Positions 31,603 through 41,473 of a stretch of DNA of 64,000 nucleotides are shown in pieces. The stretch spans positions 1 through 64,000 of the forward strand of contig CAUYUJ010013958.1 of assembly GCA_963575745.1 (NCBI GenBank), written 5' to 3'. A model generated the notes under the pieces. That model made no database searches. It saw only the letters and a program-made list of their open reading frames with translations, and was not told the origin of the DNA. Source of the stretch: Prorocentrum cordatum. Its lineage: Eukaryota; Sar; Dinophyceae; Prorocentrales; Prorocentraceae. Every line of letters starts with the position of its first letter. Position 1 is the stretch's first letter. A program made the translations under genes and the position numbers.

Positions 31603-31797
31603 GGCCTAGAAATTGGCACCAACACCAACACAGGGGGGTTGCCTCAACAGGGGGAAGATGATCTTAGATTTCGGTGTTGGTGGCAATATGTCGGTCACCC
31701 TGGAAGCCAGAATATTACCACCATCGCTGAGATCGGGATCTTCTTCCCTCGGTGGAGGCACGCCACCGATCTTGGTGTTGGTGTCAACCTCTAGGCC
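31603..31797. mobile_element. 195-bp foldback (MITE-like) element
   Basis: Almost the whole segment is an inverted repeat: the left arm, from GGCCTAGAAATTGGCACCAA at 31603, aligns with the reverse complement of the right arm, ending CTAGGCC at 31797, over about 85-90 bases with scattered mismatches. The unpaired centre is about 20-25 bases. It has no coding capacity. Foldback form and sharp ends fit a non-autonomous DNA element or introner-like insertion; I see no clear target duplication. Confidence 0.65.
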
Positions 31798-32132
31798 TGC
31801 GAAAATCATAGATTCCCTTTTCGGTCATCGAAAGAATGCCAAAGTCTCGCCACGTCGGGGCAGGCGCGGCCCCAGACTGCTCTCGAGGGGCCTCTCTCGG
31901 GCCGCCGCAGGGCGGCCCCGGAGCTTCCGAAGCTGGCCCCAAGGCGGGCCCTTGCGGCTAGCCTTTCCTTGGCACCGCTCGGACGTGTGCATTTTTCCTT
32001 CGGCAAGGAGCATCCTTGATCATGTGGCGCAAAAACCACGCACGAAACCGACAAAAAACACAGGGAATGGACGTCCGAGCGATGGCCAGTTTCGGCATCA
32101 TCTTCACCGCTCCCCCGAGAACCATTTCAGAA
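31798..32132. other. Non-filler spacer
   Basis: GC-rich left half and mixed right half leading to a diverged upstream part of a cassette (AGAACCATTTCAGAAAGAT). No gene, RNA or repeat is recognised apart from this. Confidence 0.35.
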
Positions 32133-32210
32133 AGATTTCGTGGACGGAGTCCTCGGGTCAGCCCTATGGCTGGCACCAGCGCGCGCGGGAAGGGAAAGCT
32201 GCCAAGTGTG
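32133..32210 (+). repeat. Seed cassette 14
   Basis: GTGGACGGAGTCCTCGGGTC (palindrome with one mismatch), AGCCCTATGGCTGGCACC, then GCGCGCGGGAAGGG. A clear but decayed PPR start. Confidence 0.55.
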
Positions 32211-32924
32211 CGAGATCGGCCTCGGCGGGCCCTTGGAACGCCGCGGGCGCGCCCCAGCGCGCCTCTGGGCGGCTCCAGCGCGCGTCAGAACGCCTCGGCC
32301 CCAGGCGTCCCCGACACGGTTTCAGGACGTTCAGACGTGCTTCCAGACGGCCCGAGGGGCATCCAAGCTCCTCCAAGAGGGCTCCCAGAAGCAAAAATCG
32401 CCCCAAACCTGGAGAAACGCAGAATTTTAACATATTCGCATTCCTCGTGCCCACGGAGCCCAAAACGCATATACCGGCCCCCAAGATCGCCCCAAGAGGG
32501 CCTCCAGGGGGCCCCAGGACGGTCCAAGGCGGCCCCAGGACAGCGCCCAGGACAGCCCAAGAGGGCTCGAAGAGCGGCCCAAGACGGGCCCGAGGCAGCC
32601 CTAGAGGCGCCCAAGAACATCCAAAATTGCTTAAGACTGCCCAAGAGGCGCCCAAGACGACCCCAAGAGGCCCCCAAGAGGCCCAAAGGAGAGGGCGTCC
32701 AAAATGGCCCAAAAGCCGACAGGGGCCACAGAGATGTCCCGAGCATGCCCCGAAGAAGGTCTCAAGAGTGTCCAGACACCCCGAGAAGGCTCCTAACGCG
32801 CAGCCCAAGTAAACCAAATGGACAGTTACTCCAGCGTCCCATCGGTGATCCTCCCGTGCCCCCAGCGCCTGAGCGGCCCCACTGCGGTGTCCACACCATG
32901 GCAGGCAGATTCCGCGGCCGGAAG
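32211..32924 (+). repeat. Phased filler block 7 with RDVPSM module copy 2
   Basis: Filler with a T-rich module at about 32390-32470 and the second RDVPSM copy at 32705-32815. 32820-32924 is mixed sequence. Confidence 0.5.
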
Positions 32925-33050
32925 GCCGCGGGTCAACCCTAGTCAGCTACAACGCAGGGATCAGCGCGTGCGGTAAGTGCGAGCAGTGGCCGCGGGCTCT
33001 GGCGCTGCTCAGTGAGATGCGGGAGACGAAGCAGGAGCCCGACGTCATCG
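32925..33050 (+). pseudogene. Single PPR motif (cassette 15)
   Basis: GGTCAACCCTAGTC then SYNAGISACGKCEQWPRALALLSEM, RETKQEPDVID, then a frame break. It heads a segment paralogous to 48.8-49.5 kb. Confidence 0.55.
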
Positions 33051-34084
33051 ATACCACAGTACGCCGGGCTCGGCCCGGCTCGGCCCTCTGCGGGCAGGCG
33101 TTCGGAGCTCCCAGGGGCCCCGAGGAGGGCCCGAAGACGGCCGAAGACCGTCCAAGAGGGCCTCCGAGACGGGCCCCGAGCGCTCGAAGACGCCCAAGAC
33201 AGCCGCCCGACGGCCCAAGAGGCCACCAACATGCTCCAAGTGGGCTCCAGAGAGATCCCCAGGAGAGCCCGAACAAGGAAAAATCGTCCCAATCCCGAGG
33301 GAAGACGTACATTTCAGGAGTTCCTGTGCTTTTCGTCTTCCAAGCGTCCAAGACGGCCAGACAAGCCCTCAAGATCGTCCCAAGACGCCTCAGGAGGCTG
33401 CCGGGAGAGCCCCAAGACGGCTCAAGATCGGGGGTGGACAGACCTCCTACCCTGACACGTCGATTAAGGAATTGGCCGTTTTCGGTTCGCGAAAGGGCGT
33501 CGCGGCCGTCATTTTTGCGGGTCCAGTTCCGTCGGTTTCGGTCCCAGGCCGTTTTCACTAAGGGGAGGTCTACTAAAGGGAGTTTTGTCCACCGCCGACA
33601 AGACTGCGCCAGGACGGCTCCTCAGGCGCCCATGGCGGCCCCAAGAGGGGGCCAGGACAGGGTGGGAGCGCCCCCGAGGGGCCCCAAGAGGGGGCCAGGA
33701 GGGCCCCAAGGGAGCCCCGAAAAGGCCCCATGACGTATGTACGTGGGTGCCCCTCTCGCAAGCCCAAGAAGCATATCAAGTACATGCGGTTTGGGGCCCT
33801 CTTGCGGCGAGGGCGCTCTTGCGGCCCTCTTAGGGCCTTCGGGCCCCTCCAAGACAGGGCCAGGTGCATTCTGCCACAGAAAGGCCTCTCGTGACAGAAT
33901 GGTGGGCCCGCGCCCGGCAGCGGCCTGGAGACCTCCTGGAGCCCTCTTGGGGCCCTCTGGGGGCCCTCTTCGTGCCCTCTGGCACGACGGCCCCAAGACG
34001 GTCCCGACACTGCCCCAGGGACGCCCGAGCCGTTCAACTTCCATGAGCTGTTCACCCACGGTGCGCGAGCCCCAGGTTCAGCAC
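33051..34084 (+). repeat. Filler block paralogous to 48.8-49.5 kb
   Basis: Runs collinear with 48850-49480: filler, T-rich module (33280-33355, CCCAATCCCGAGGGAAGACG), GCCTCAGGAGGCTGCC, GGGGGCCAGGAC, CCCCATGACG, AAGACAGGGCC, ATTCTGCC and CCTCTGGCACGAC. This copy has two insertions relative to the other, at 33433-33593 and about 33740-33850. Near its right end the filler switches strand (GGCCCTCTTGGGGCCC). Confidence 0.8.
33433..33593. mobile_element. ~160-bp insertion with 8-bp inverted ends
   Basis: Absent from the paralogous segment at 49.16 kb. It begins GGTGGACA (33433-33440) and ends TGTCCACC (33586-33593), a perfect 8-bp terminal inverted repeat. It is AT-richer than its surroundings. 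I find no clean target duplication; the exact ends could differ by a few bases. Confidence 0.55.
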
Positions 34085-34260
34085 ACCGTGGACTTAATCC
34101 ACGAGCTCACACTAGTCACCTACAGCGCTGGGATCAGCGCGTGCGAGAAGGGCGATCAGTGGCAACGGGCACTGGCGCTGCTCAGCGAGATACGAGAGGC
34201 GACACTGGAACCCGACGTCATCTGTATTACAGCACCAGACTCAGCGCGTACCAGGTGGGG
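34085..34260 (+). pseudogene. Single PPR motif (cassette 16)
   Basis: CCGTGGACTTAATCCACGAG (palindrome diverged), then LVTYSAGISACEKGDQWQR, ALLSEIREATLEPDVI. It then shifts frame into a second PPR start (ACAGCACCAGACTCAGCGCG) and leaves homology. Confidence 0.55.
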
Positions 34261-35190
34261 GCATGAAATCCGCCCGCCGGGCTCGCGGTGGTGGCGCCTC
34301 CGCGGCCCCGCTCGGGCGGCGCCGACGACCTGCCTCGAGAGAGCCCCCGGAGCGACACCCTGCCGCGCAGGAAGGCTCCCAGACGGCCCGAGAAGGCCCG
34401 CCCGCGCCGGGTCCCACAAAGCTCCTGCGTGGCTTCCGAGAGGGCCACGGACGGAAATTATTGAGTGTCTGCAGGTGTTTCCCGCACTTCCGTTGGCGAT
34501 CCGAGAAGCCGCCCAATTCGTCCGGAGGGCGCCCAGGGAGCTCCGAAGACGAGCCCCTACGACGGCCCTGGAGACTCAAGTCGGCGGCGGGGACTCCCAA
34601 GACGGCCGAACAGCCCCCCAAGACGGCCCCAAGGGGGGTCCAAGAGGGCCAGCTTTGGAGCGCTCCCCGCCCGTCCGCCCCCCCCCACTGCCAGCAAGCC
34701 CCCAAGAAGCCCCCCATGGCTCCCAGACGGCCTCCGGGACGCTTCCCAACACGAACATGTTCCTGAAATTACCTCGCAGTCTACTGGAAGGCCTCTGGGA
34801 TGTGGTTGTTTCAAATCATCTTGCGCCTCCTCCTCCTTCTCCTCCCCGTCCTCGCTCTCCTCCGCCACAGGAGCTCCGAACGACTGTCGCTTCCTCTTAC
34901 GATCGCTTCTCCAGCAACAATGCGCCCAACCCGCCACGAGAAGCCTCCCAGTTCGTCCGGAGGGCGCCCACGGAGCTCCCAAGACGAGCCCCTACGACGA
35001 CCCCGCAGACCCTCAAGACGTCTCCAGGGACTTCCAATGCAGCCGAACAGCCCATCAAACCCTTAGGCAGCAAACCCCTAAAGAGCTCCCAGGAGGCTCC
35101 CGAACGGCCTCCAGGACGCTCCCCAGCAACACCTTCGAAACGGCCCGGACATGCTCCTTGAAGGCCCCAGTTCCCGAAAGTGCTGGCAGC
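34261..35190 (+). repeat. Degenerate filler and Ser/Pro-rich low-complexity sequence
   Basis: Filler less regular than before. 34780-34890 resembles 43650-43760 (see findings) and ends in CTCCTCCGCCACAGGAGC, which could be a 3' splice site on + or an acidic peptide on minus. TCCGGAGGGCGCCCA occurs twice, near 34518 and 34959. No gene is recognised. Confidence 0.45.
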
Positions 35191-35236
35191 ACTAGGGGTT
35201 CTTACTTCTGCTAACCATCTCGGGGCCCTCGCCGCA

Positions 35237-35370
35237 AAATCGCCGCCGTGCCGCCCATCGCCGTCGCCGCCCGTCGCCGCCATCCCCGCCCGTCGCCGCC
35301 CGTGCCGCCCATCGCCGCCCGTCGCCGCCCGTCGCCGTCGCCGCCCGTCGCCGCCCGTGCCGCCAGTCGC
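35237..35370 (+). repeat. (CGCCCGTCGC)n repeat
   Basis: About 130 bases of CGCC/CGTCGCC units. It marks the switch from filler to the AT-richer landscape. Confidence 0.8.
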
Positions 35371-35374
35371 CGTC

Positions 35375-35490
35375 GCCGCATCGCATACATTGCACCGCAT
35401 AGATTGCATTACATCGGTTGCAGCGCATACATCGCACCACATAGATTGCATCGCATAGACTGCATTACATAGGTCGCATCGCATACATTC
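35375..35490 (+). repeat. 15-bp TTGCA-type tandem repeat, block 1
   Basis: Units of about 14-15 bp such as TTGCACCGCATAGA, TTGCATTACATCGG and TTGCATCGCATAGA. The same repeat occurs at about 41278-41380, 42765-42895 and 43215-43400. Confidence 0.8.
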
Positions 35491-35559
35491 TCCTCTCAAA
35501 AAAAGATTTCGGATCCACCACCACCCCACAGGTTTATTGGCCCATCTTTTCGCATTGCA

Positions 35560-36180
35560 ATTTGCATGTGATTATGCCCCATCGTCCATCCTAAATTTGA
35601 TTTCGTATCATCCCAGCCGAGCCGGTATCGACCCCCCCCCCTCCATCCCTTGCAAACAGTACTATGCGCGCGCACTCGTTTATCCCAAATCGCCAGTTGT
35701 CAATAATCCCTTGCGAAAAAATGAGACGAAGTACACGCGCGCGTCGTCGCGCGCGCATGCCACAATCCTTCAAAAACCGTTGGTTTCGTAAGGAATTCAA
35801 AATCGAGAGTCCCAAAAACACATAAGAACACCAGGTTTCGCAACACGGAATTCCCCAAAAAGCTTGCGCGCGCGTTCTTGCACATTATTTTGAAAACCAT
35901 TGGTTTTTCATCATGTTCATCAAATGCAACTAATAGGGCTTCGTGCGCGCGCATGTCGAAATCGTTCGAACGCCCTTGCGCGCGTGCTGGGGTGGTACGA
36001 CGCGTGTCAAATAATACCATGCGGGCCACTCTCGCGCGTCTGCCGCGCGCGCATTTCGAACTTCTTCCGAAACCTTCATCACCGACGCGAGGACGCCGTC
36101 ATCGTCGTCGGCGTGATCAGCATCGGCGCCGTCACTGGCTGCCCCGCCGTCGCTGTCAGCATCGCCACTAGCATCGCCAC
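35560..36180 (+). repeat. GTC-array tandem unit 1 (no GTC tract)
   Basis: Starts with the phrase GTCCATCCTAAATTTG and includes CGACCCCCCCCC, TATGCGCGCGCACTCG and the CGCGCGCGCATGCC.. subunit. The next units carry a long GTC tract after this point; here it is absent. The end (GAACTTCTTCCGAAACCTTC ... GACGCCGTCATCGTCGTCGG) matches 42905-43000. Confidence 0.65.
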
Positions 36181-36845
36181 CAGTTGGCCGCTGCGCGCGC
36201 GAGCATGCGCGGGCTAGAGCGGCCGCAGAAACGTACCAGCCAACACCCAACATTCATCGCAGTCGCTTCCGCATGCGTGTTGCAAACCAAGTTGTGGGTG
36301 GGTGGGTGGGATGACTGCGTGAGCAGTGGAGTTGACAACTTCAAGCTCGGCAAGTGTATTCTCTTTTCTGGGGAAAAAATGGGTTCTACCACCCTCCCTC
36401 CCGTCGGGGTTAAAGATCCCCCGGGAACCGATGCAAAACACATATGAGTCTGACCCAATGTCCATCCTACCAATGAAATCATACTATCCCATCCAGGCCA
36501 GTATCGACCCCCCCCCCGCCATCCTCTGCACAAAATACTATGCGCGCGCACTCGTTCATCAATTATTCATTGCGTGGAGCTCCACATATGTGCATCTATT
36601 CGCATGGACCTGTCCGCCGTGAGCGTCTAGGCGCAAGAGTTTTCGAATATAAGCGGGCTTGAGTTGTGACGGTCTGGTCATGAATATAATTGCGAATGAA
36701 CTGGAGTGCGAATGAGACTCAGTAGTACGAGCGCGTCTCTACACATGAGCCTGGGGCCTCCTGGGGCATCCTGAAACCTCCTGGGGCTTCCTGGGGCCTC
36801 AAGGAGCCTCTTGGGGCCCGTAGCATCGTAGCCGCAGGAGAAGGG

Positions 36846-37057
36846 CAATCTATAGGACCACACGTAAAACATCAAGGACTCGTGCCCCAGGGGAGGCCCA
36901 ATCAAAAGGAACATACGTAAAACATTTAGGATTGTACACACAGGAGGAGGACAATCAATAGAAACATACGTATACCACCAAGGATTCGTGCTCCAGGTGA
37001 GGCCCAATCTATAGGAGCATGCGTGAAACACATGGGATTGGAGCCACTCCTGTTGCC
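36846..37057 (+). repeat. 53-bp exact-period minisatellite, block 1
   Basis: The anchor CAATC begins at 36846, 36899, 36952 and 37005, every 53 bases. Units alternate phrases such as TATAGGACCACACGTAAAAC and AAGGAACATACGTAAAAC. It sits in the left direct repeat of the 2.1-kb insertion. Confidence 0.9.
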
Positions 37058-37634
37058 TTATGAGGCCTCCTGCTCCTCGGGCCTCTCGGGACCTCCTGTT
37101 GCCCTCTGGGGTCTCCTGAGGCTTCCTGGAGCTTCTTGGGGCCTCCTGGAGCCTCTTGGGAAATAGTGGGGCCTCTTGAGTCTTCCTGTGGCCTACTGAT
37201 GCCTCCTGGGACCTCATGTGGCCTCCTGGGGCCTCCTGGAGCCTGCTGGAGCCTCCTGTGGCATCCTGGGGAGAATTTGTGCCCACGAGTCTGGCCACCA
37301 AACCAGGCAAACCGATCGAGGCATCCTCAACATCTGGCCCCCCTGGGGGGCGAAAATGAGCGCCTCGCTCGAGACATCCTCCAAATCAGCTCTGAAAACG
37401 AAGGATGATCGCGACCAACACAGGCGTGAGACACCCCTGGCGGCCCCCCCTTAGGAGGCGCCTAACACGAGACATCTTCAAACTCTGCTCCGAAAACGAA
37501 GGATGCTCGCGACCAAAACAGGCAAACCGCTCGAGACATCCCCGCCATTTTGGCGCGAACGGAAGCCGTGCGATACCCCCTGGCGGCCCCCTTTAGGAAT
37601 GCTAAAACCAGCAAGCCGCTCGAGACATCCTCAT

Positions 37635-37835
37635 CATCTGCTCATCGTCGTCATCATCACCATCACCATCACCATCACCATCATCATCATCATCATCATC
37701 AGCAGCATCAGCAGCATCAGCATCAGCATCAGCATCATCATCATCAGCAGCAGCAGCAGCATCACCATACTCATCCATCATTCACCATCACCATCATACT
37801 CACAGCATGCTCTCGCCATACCATGGTCATCATCA
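37635..37835 (+). repeat. (CAT)n / (CAG) microsatellite
   Basis: Imperfect CATCAT and CAGCAG run of about 150-200 bases in the interior of the 2.1-kb insertion. Confidence 0.9.
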
Positions 37836-38284
37836 TGACACGCATCATCCTCGTCTAGTGCAAAGAAGGAGGAGGGAGGGGAGGGATGATGATGAGGGGT
37901 CCGGCGTGGTCAGAGAATTAATCACTGCGTGGAGCTCCTCATATGTGCATCTATTCGCATGGACCTGTCCGCCGTGAGTGTCTAGGCGCAAGAGTTTTCG
38001 AATATAAGCGGGCTTGAGTTGTGACGGTCTGGTCATGAATCGAATTGCGAAAGAATTGGAGCGTGAATGAGTCTCAGTAGTACGAGCGCGTCTCTGCGCA
38101 TGAGCCTGGGGCATCCTGAAACCTCATGGGGCCTCCTGGGGCCTCAAGGAGCCTCTTGGGGCCTCCTGGGGCCTCTTGGGGCTTGAAGTGGCCTCCTGAG
38201 GCCTCCTGGAGCCTCGCGTGGCTTCCTGAGGCCTCCTGGAGCCTTCTGGGACCTCCTAGGGAGGAATCGTGCCCCAGGAGAGGC

Positions 38285-38324
<40 letters not shown>

Positions 38325-38598
38325 TATATATATATATAGGAACAGACGTAAATAGAACATTGCGGATCGGAGCCGCAGGAGAAGGGCAATCTATAGGACC
38401 ACACGTAAAACACCAAGGACTTTGCCCCAGGGGAGGCCCAATATATAAGAACATACGTAAAACATTTAGGAATGTATACACAGGAGGAGGACAATCAATA
38501 GAAACATACGTATGACACCAAGGATTCGTGCTCCAGGTGAGGCCCAATCTATACGAGCATACGTCAAACACATGGGATTGGAACCAGTCCTGTTGCCT
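38285..38598 (+). repeat. 53-bp minisatellite block 2 with (TA)n expansion
   Basis: Anchors at 38387, 38439, 38492 and 38545 (52-53 bp apart). An extra first unit at 38287 has been expanded by about 45 bases of TA (38289-38336). It is the counterpart of block 1 in the right direct repeat. Confidence 0.85.
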
Positions 38599-39157
38599 TA
38601 TGAGGCCTCCTACTCCTCGGGCTTCTCGGGGCCTCCTGTTGCCTTCTGGGTCAGAGAATAAGAAGAAACCCCACCCTCTGGATGCGGGGACAATCATAAG
38701 TTATTAAGAATCCCGTGCTAAACAAATAAGGCGGCGCGTCGTCGCGCGCAAAGGTCGAAATCCTTCAAAAACCTTCGGTTTCGGACGGGTTTCAACATCG
38801 AGCTTCCAAAACACATACAACGCCACATGGTTTCGCAAGACTGATGTCCTAAAAAAGATTACGCGCGCGCTCTTGCGGAATCTTGAGAAAACCATCGGTT
38901 CTTCAAGCTATTCAGGAAATACTACCAAACGGGCTTCGCGCGCGCACATGCCGAAATCTTTCGAATGCCCGTGCGCGCGTGCCGTCGCGAGAATCTTCTG
39001 CAACAGCGGGACGAAGTGCACGCGCGCGCGTCGTCGCGCGCGCATGCCGAAATCCTTCAAAAACCGTCGGTTTCGGACGGATTTCAAAATCGAGTGTCCA
39101 AAATCATCCAAAAACATAGATTCGCAACACGGGTTTTCAACAAAAGCGTGCGCGCGC

Positions 39158-39612
39158 GCTCTTCGTCGTCTTCGTCGTCGCCGTCGTCGTCCTCTGTCTT
39201 TCCTCGCGGTCGTCGTCGTCGTCGTCGTCCTCTTTGGCGTCGTCGTCGTTTCCGTCGTTGTCGCCGTGGTCGTCCTTCCTCCCTCGTCGTCGTCGTCGTC
39301 CGTCGTCGGCGTCTCGTCGTCGTCCCTCCTATTTCGTCGCCGTCGTCGTCGCCCTCGTCGTCTTCCCTCCTCCCTCGTCGTTGTCGTCGTCGGCGTCGCC
39401 GTCCTCCGTCCTTCTTCGTCGTTCGCGTCGTCGGCGTTGTCGTCGTCGTCGTCGTCGTCGTCGGCGTTGTCATCGTCGTCGTCGTCGTCGTCGAAGTCGT
39501 CGTCGTCGTCGGTGCCGTCGTCGTCGTCGTCGTCGTTGGCGTCGTCGTCGGTGTCGTCGTAGTCGTCGGCGTCGTCGTCGTCGTCGCTGTCGCAGTCGTC
39601 GTCGGCGTCGGT
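39158..39612 (+). repeat. (GTC)n tract 1
   Basis: Imperfect GTC/TCC triplets over about 450 bases. Frames would encode Ser/Val/Arg or Asp/Thr homopolymers. No gene. Confidence 0.9.
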
Positions 39613-39836
39613 GTCACTGCCAAGTGCCATTTGGTACTCACCGTCACGGTCTTAAGAGGTCTTGCGACCAAGGTGCGGGTGGGAGTGTGGGATGTTTGCA
39701 CGAGCAGTGGAGAGGACAGCTTCAAGTTGAGCAAGTTGATTATCCTTTTTTAAGAAAAGAATAGGTTCTACCACCTCCCCCCCCGGGTTTACCCATTCCC
39801 CGGGAGCCGATGCAAAACACATAGGATTCGAACCCA

Positions 39837-41473
39837 ATGTCCATCCTTAATATGAAGTTACAGTATCCCAGGGGGGCGGGTATCGACCCCCCCCCCGCCA
39901 TCCTCTGCAAAACATACTATGCGCGCACACTCGTTTATCACAAATCATGAGTTTTCAAGAATCCCTTGCAAAACAAAATTAGACGAAGTGCACACGCACG
40001 CGTCGTCGCGCGCGCATGCCGGAATCCTTCAAAAACCTTTCGGTTTCGGAAGGATTTCAAAATCGAATTTCCAACCAACACACACATGGTTTCGCAACAT
40101 TGGTTTTCTAAAAAAGCTTACACGCGAGCTCTTGCGAAATCTTGAGAAAAAATCGTTCCAAGATTTTCATAACACACTACCAAGCGGGCTTCGCGCGCGC
40201 ATGTCGAAATCTTTCGAACGCCCTTGCGCGCGTGCCGTCGCGAGAATCCTCTGCAAAAAACTGGACGAAGTGCACGCGCGCGCGTCGTCGCACGCGCATG
40301 CCGAAGTCCTTCAAAAACCTTCGGTTTCAGAATGATTTCAAAACCGAGTGTCAAAAACCATACAACAACACAGGGTTTCGCAATATGGATGTTGAACAAA
40401 AGCGTGCGCGCGCGCTCTTGCGTCGTCGTCGACGTCGTCGCCGTCCTCCCTCCTCCCTCGTCGTCGTCGTCGTCGCCATCGTCGTCGTCGCCGTCGTCGT
40501 CCTCTGTCTTTCCTCGTCGTCGTTGTCGTCGTCCTCTTTGGCGTCGTCGTCGTTTCCGTCGTCTGTGTCGCCGTGGTCGTCTTCTCTCCTCCCTTGTCGT
40601 CGTCGTCGTCGTCCGTCGTCGGCGCCTCGTCGTCGTCCCTCCTACTTCGCCGTCGTCGCCGTCGTCTTCGTCGTCGTCGTCTTCCCTCCTCCCTCGTCGT
40701 TGTCGTCGTCGTCGTCGTCGTCTTCCCTCCTCCCTTGTCGTTGTCCTCGTCGGCGTCGCCGTCCTCCCTCCTTCTTCGTCGTTCGCGTCGTCGCCGTCCT
40801 CCCTCCTCCCTCGTCGTTGTTGTTGTCGTCGTCGTCGCCGTCGTCCTCCTTCCCCCTCCCTCGTCGTCGTCTTCGTTGGCGTTGTCGTCGTCGTCGTCGT
40901 CTTCGTCGTCGTCGTCGGCGTCGTCGTCGTCGTCGTCGGCGTCGTCGTCGCCGTCGTCGTCGTCGTCGGCGTCGTCGTCGTTGTCGGCGTCGGTGTCGTC
41001 GTTGTCATCGTCTTCGTCGTCTGTGTCGTCGTCGTCATTGTCGTCGTCGTCGGAGTCGTCGGAGACGTCGTCGGTGTCGTAGTCGTTGTCGGCGACGTTG
41101 TTGTTGTCGTCGTCGTTGTCGTCGTCGTCGTCGTTGTCGCTGTCGTCGTCGGCGTTGCTGTCTTCGCCAAGTGCCATCTGGTACTCACCGTCACGGTCTG
41201 AAGAAGTCTTGCGGCGAAGGTGTTGGTGGGAGGGTGGGATGTTTGCACGAGCAGTGGAGAGGACAGCTTCAAGACATTCAAATCGAATTGCACCGCATAT
41301 GTTGCATCCCATAGGTTGCCTCGCATAAATTGCACCACACATCGATTGCATTACATCGGCTGAATCGCGTACATTGTCCATTCTTAAAAGAAAACAGATT
41401 CTACCACGGACCCTCCCCCCCGAGGTTAAAGATCCCCCAAGAACCGATGCAAAACACATAGGATTCGGACCCA
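39837..41473 (+). repeat. GTC-array tandem unit 3
   Basis: 1637-bp unit from ATGTCCATCC to the next. Order: C-rich CGACCCCCCCCC, TATGCGCGCACACTCG, two ~190-bp subunits beginning CGCGCGCGCATGCCG, (GTC)n at 40414-41163, then GCCAAGTGCCATCTGG, GGTGGGATGTTTGCACG, a short TTGCA-repeat block and GATGCAAAACACATAGG. Confidence 0.8.
40414..41163 (+). repeat. (GTC)n tract 2 (longest)
   Basis: About 750 bases of imperfect GTC/TCC/TTG triplets, with TCCTCCCTC(G) phrases recurring every 60-80 bases in the left half. Confidence 0.9.

Larger units (their letters stand above)
36567..38689. mobile_element. 2.1-kb insertion made of two direct repeats
   Basis: Left repeat about 36567-37105 and right repeat about 37915-38650 share GCGTGGAGCTCC, GAATATAAGCGGGCTTGAG, CCTGG-type filler, a 53-bp minisatellite and GTTGCCTTATGAGGCCTCC. 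The interior (37105-37914) holds a ~100-bp repeat (CTCGAGACATCCTC) and a (CAT)n tract. Two direct repeats around a short interior resemble a small non-autonomous LTR-type element, but I see no primer site or coding sequence. Confidence 0.45.
36458..39836 (+). repeat. GTC-array tandem unit 2, split by a 2.1-kb insertion
   Basis: The unit begins at ATGTCCATCC (36458), breaks off near 36567 after CACTCGTTCATCAA, and resumes near 38690 with CAATCATAAGTTATTAAG, exactly where units 3 and 4 continue uninterrupted. It then carries the CGCGCGCGCATGCCG subunits and a (GTC)n tract at 39158-39612. Confidence 0.7.
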
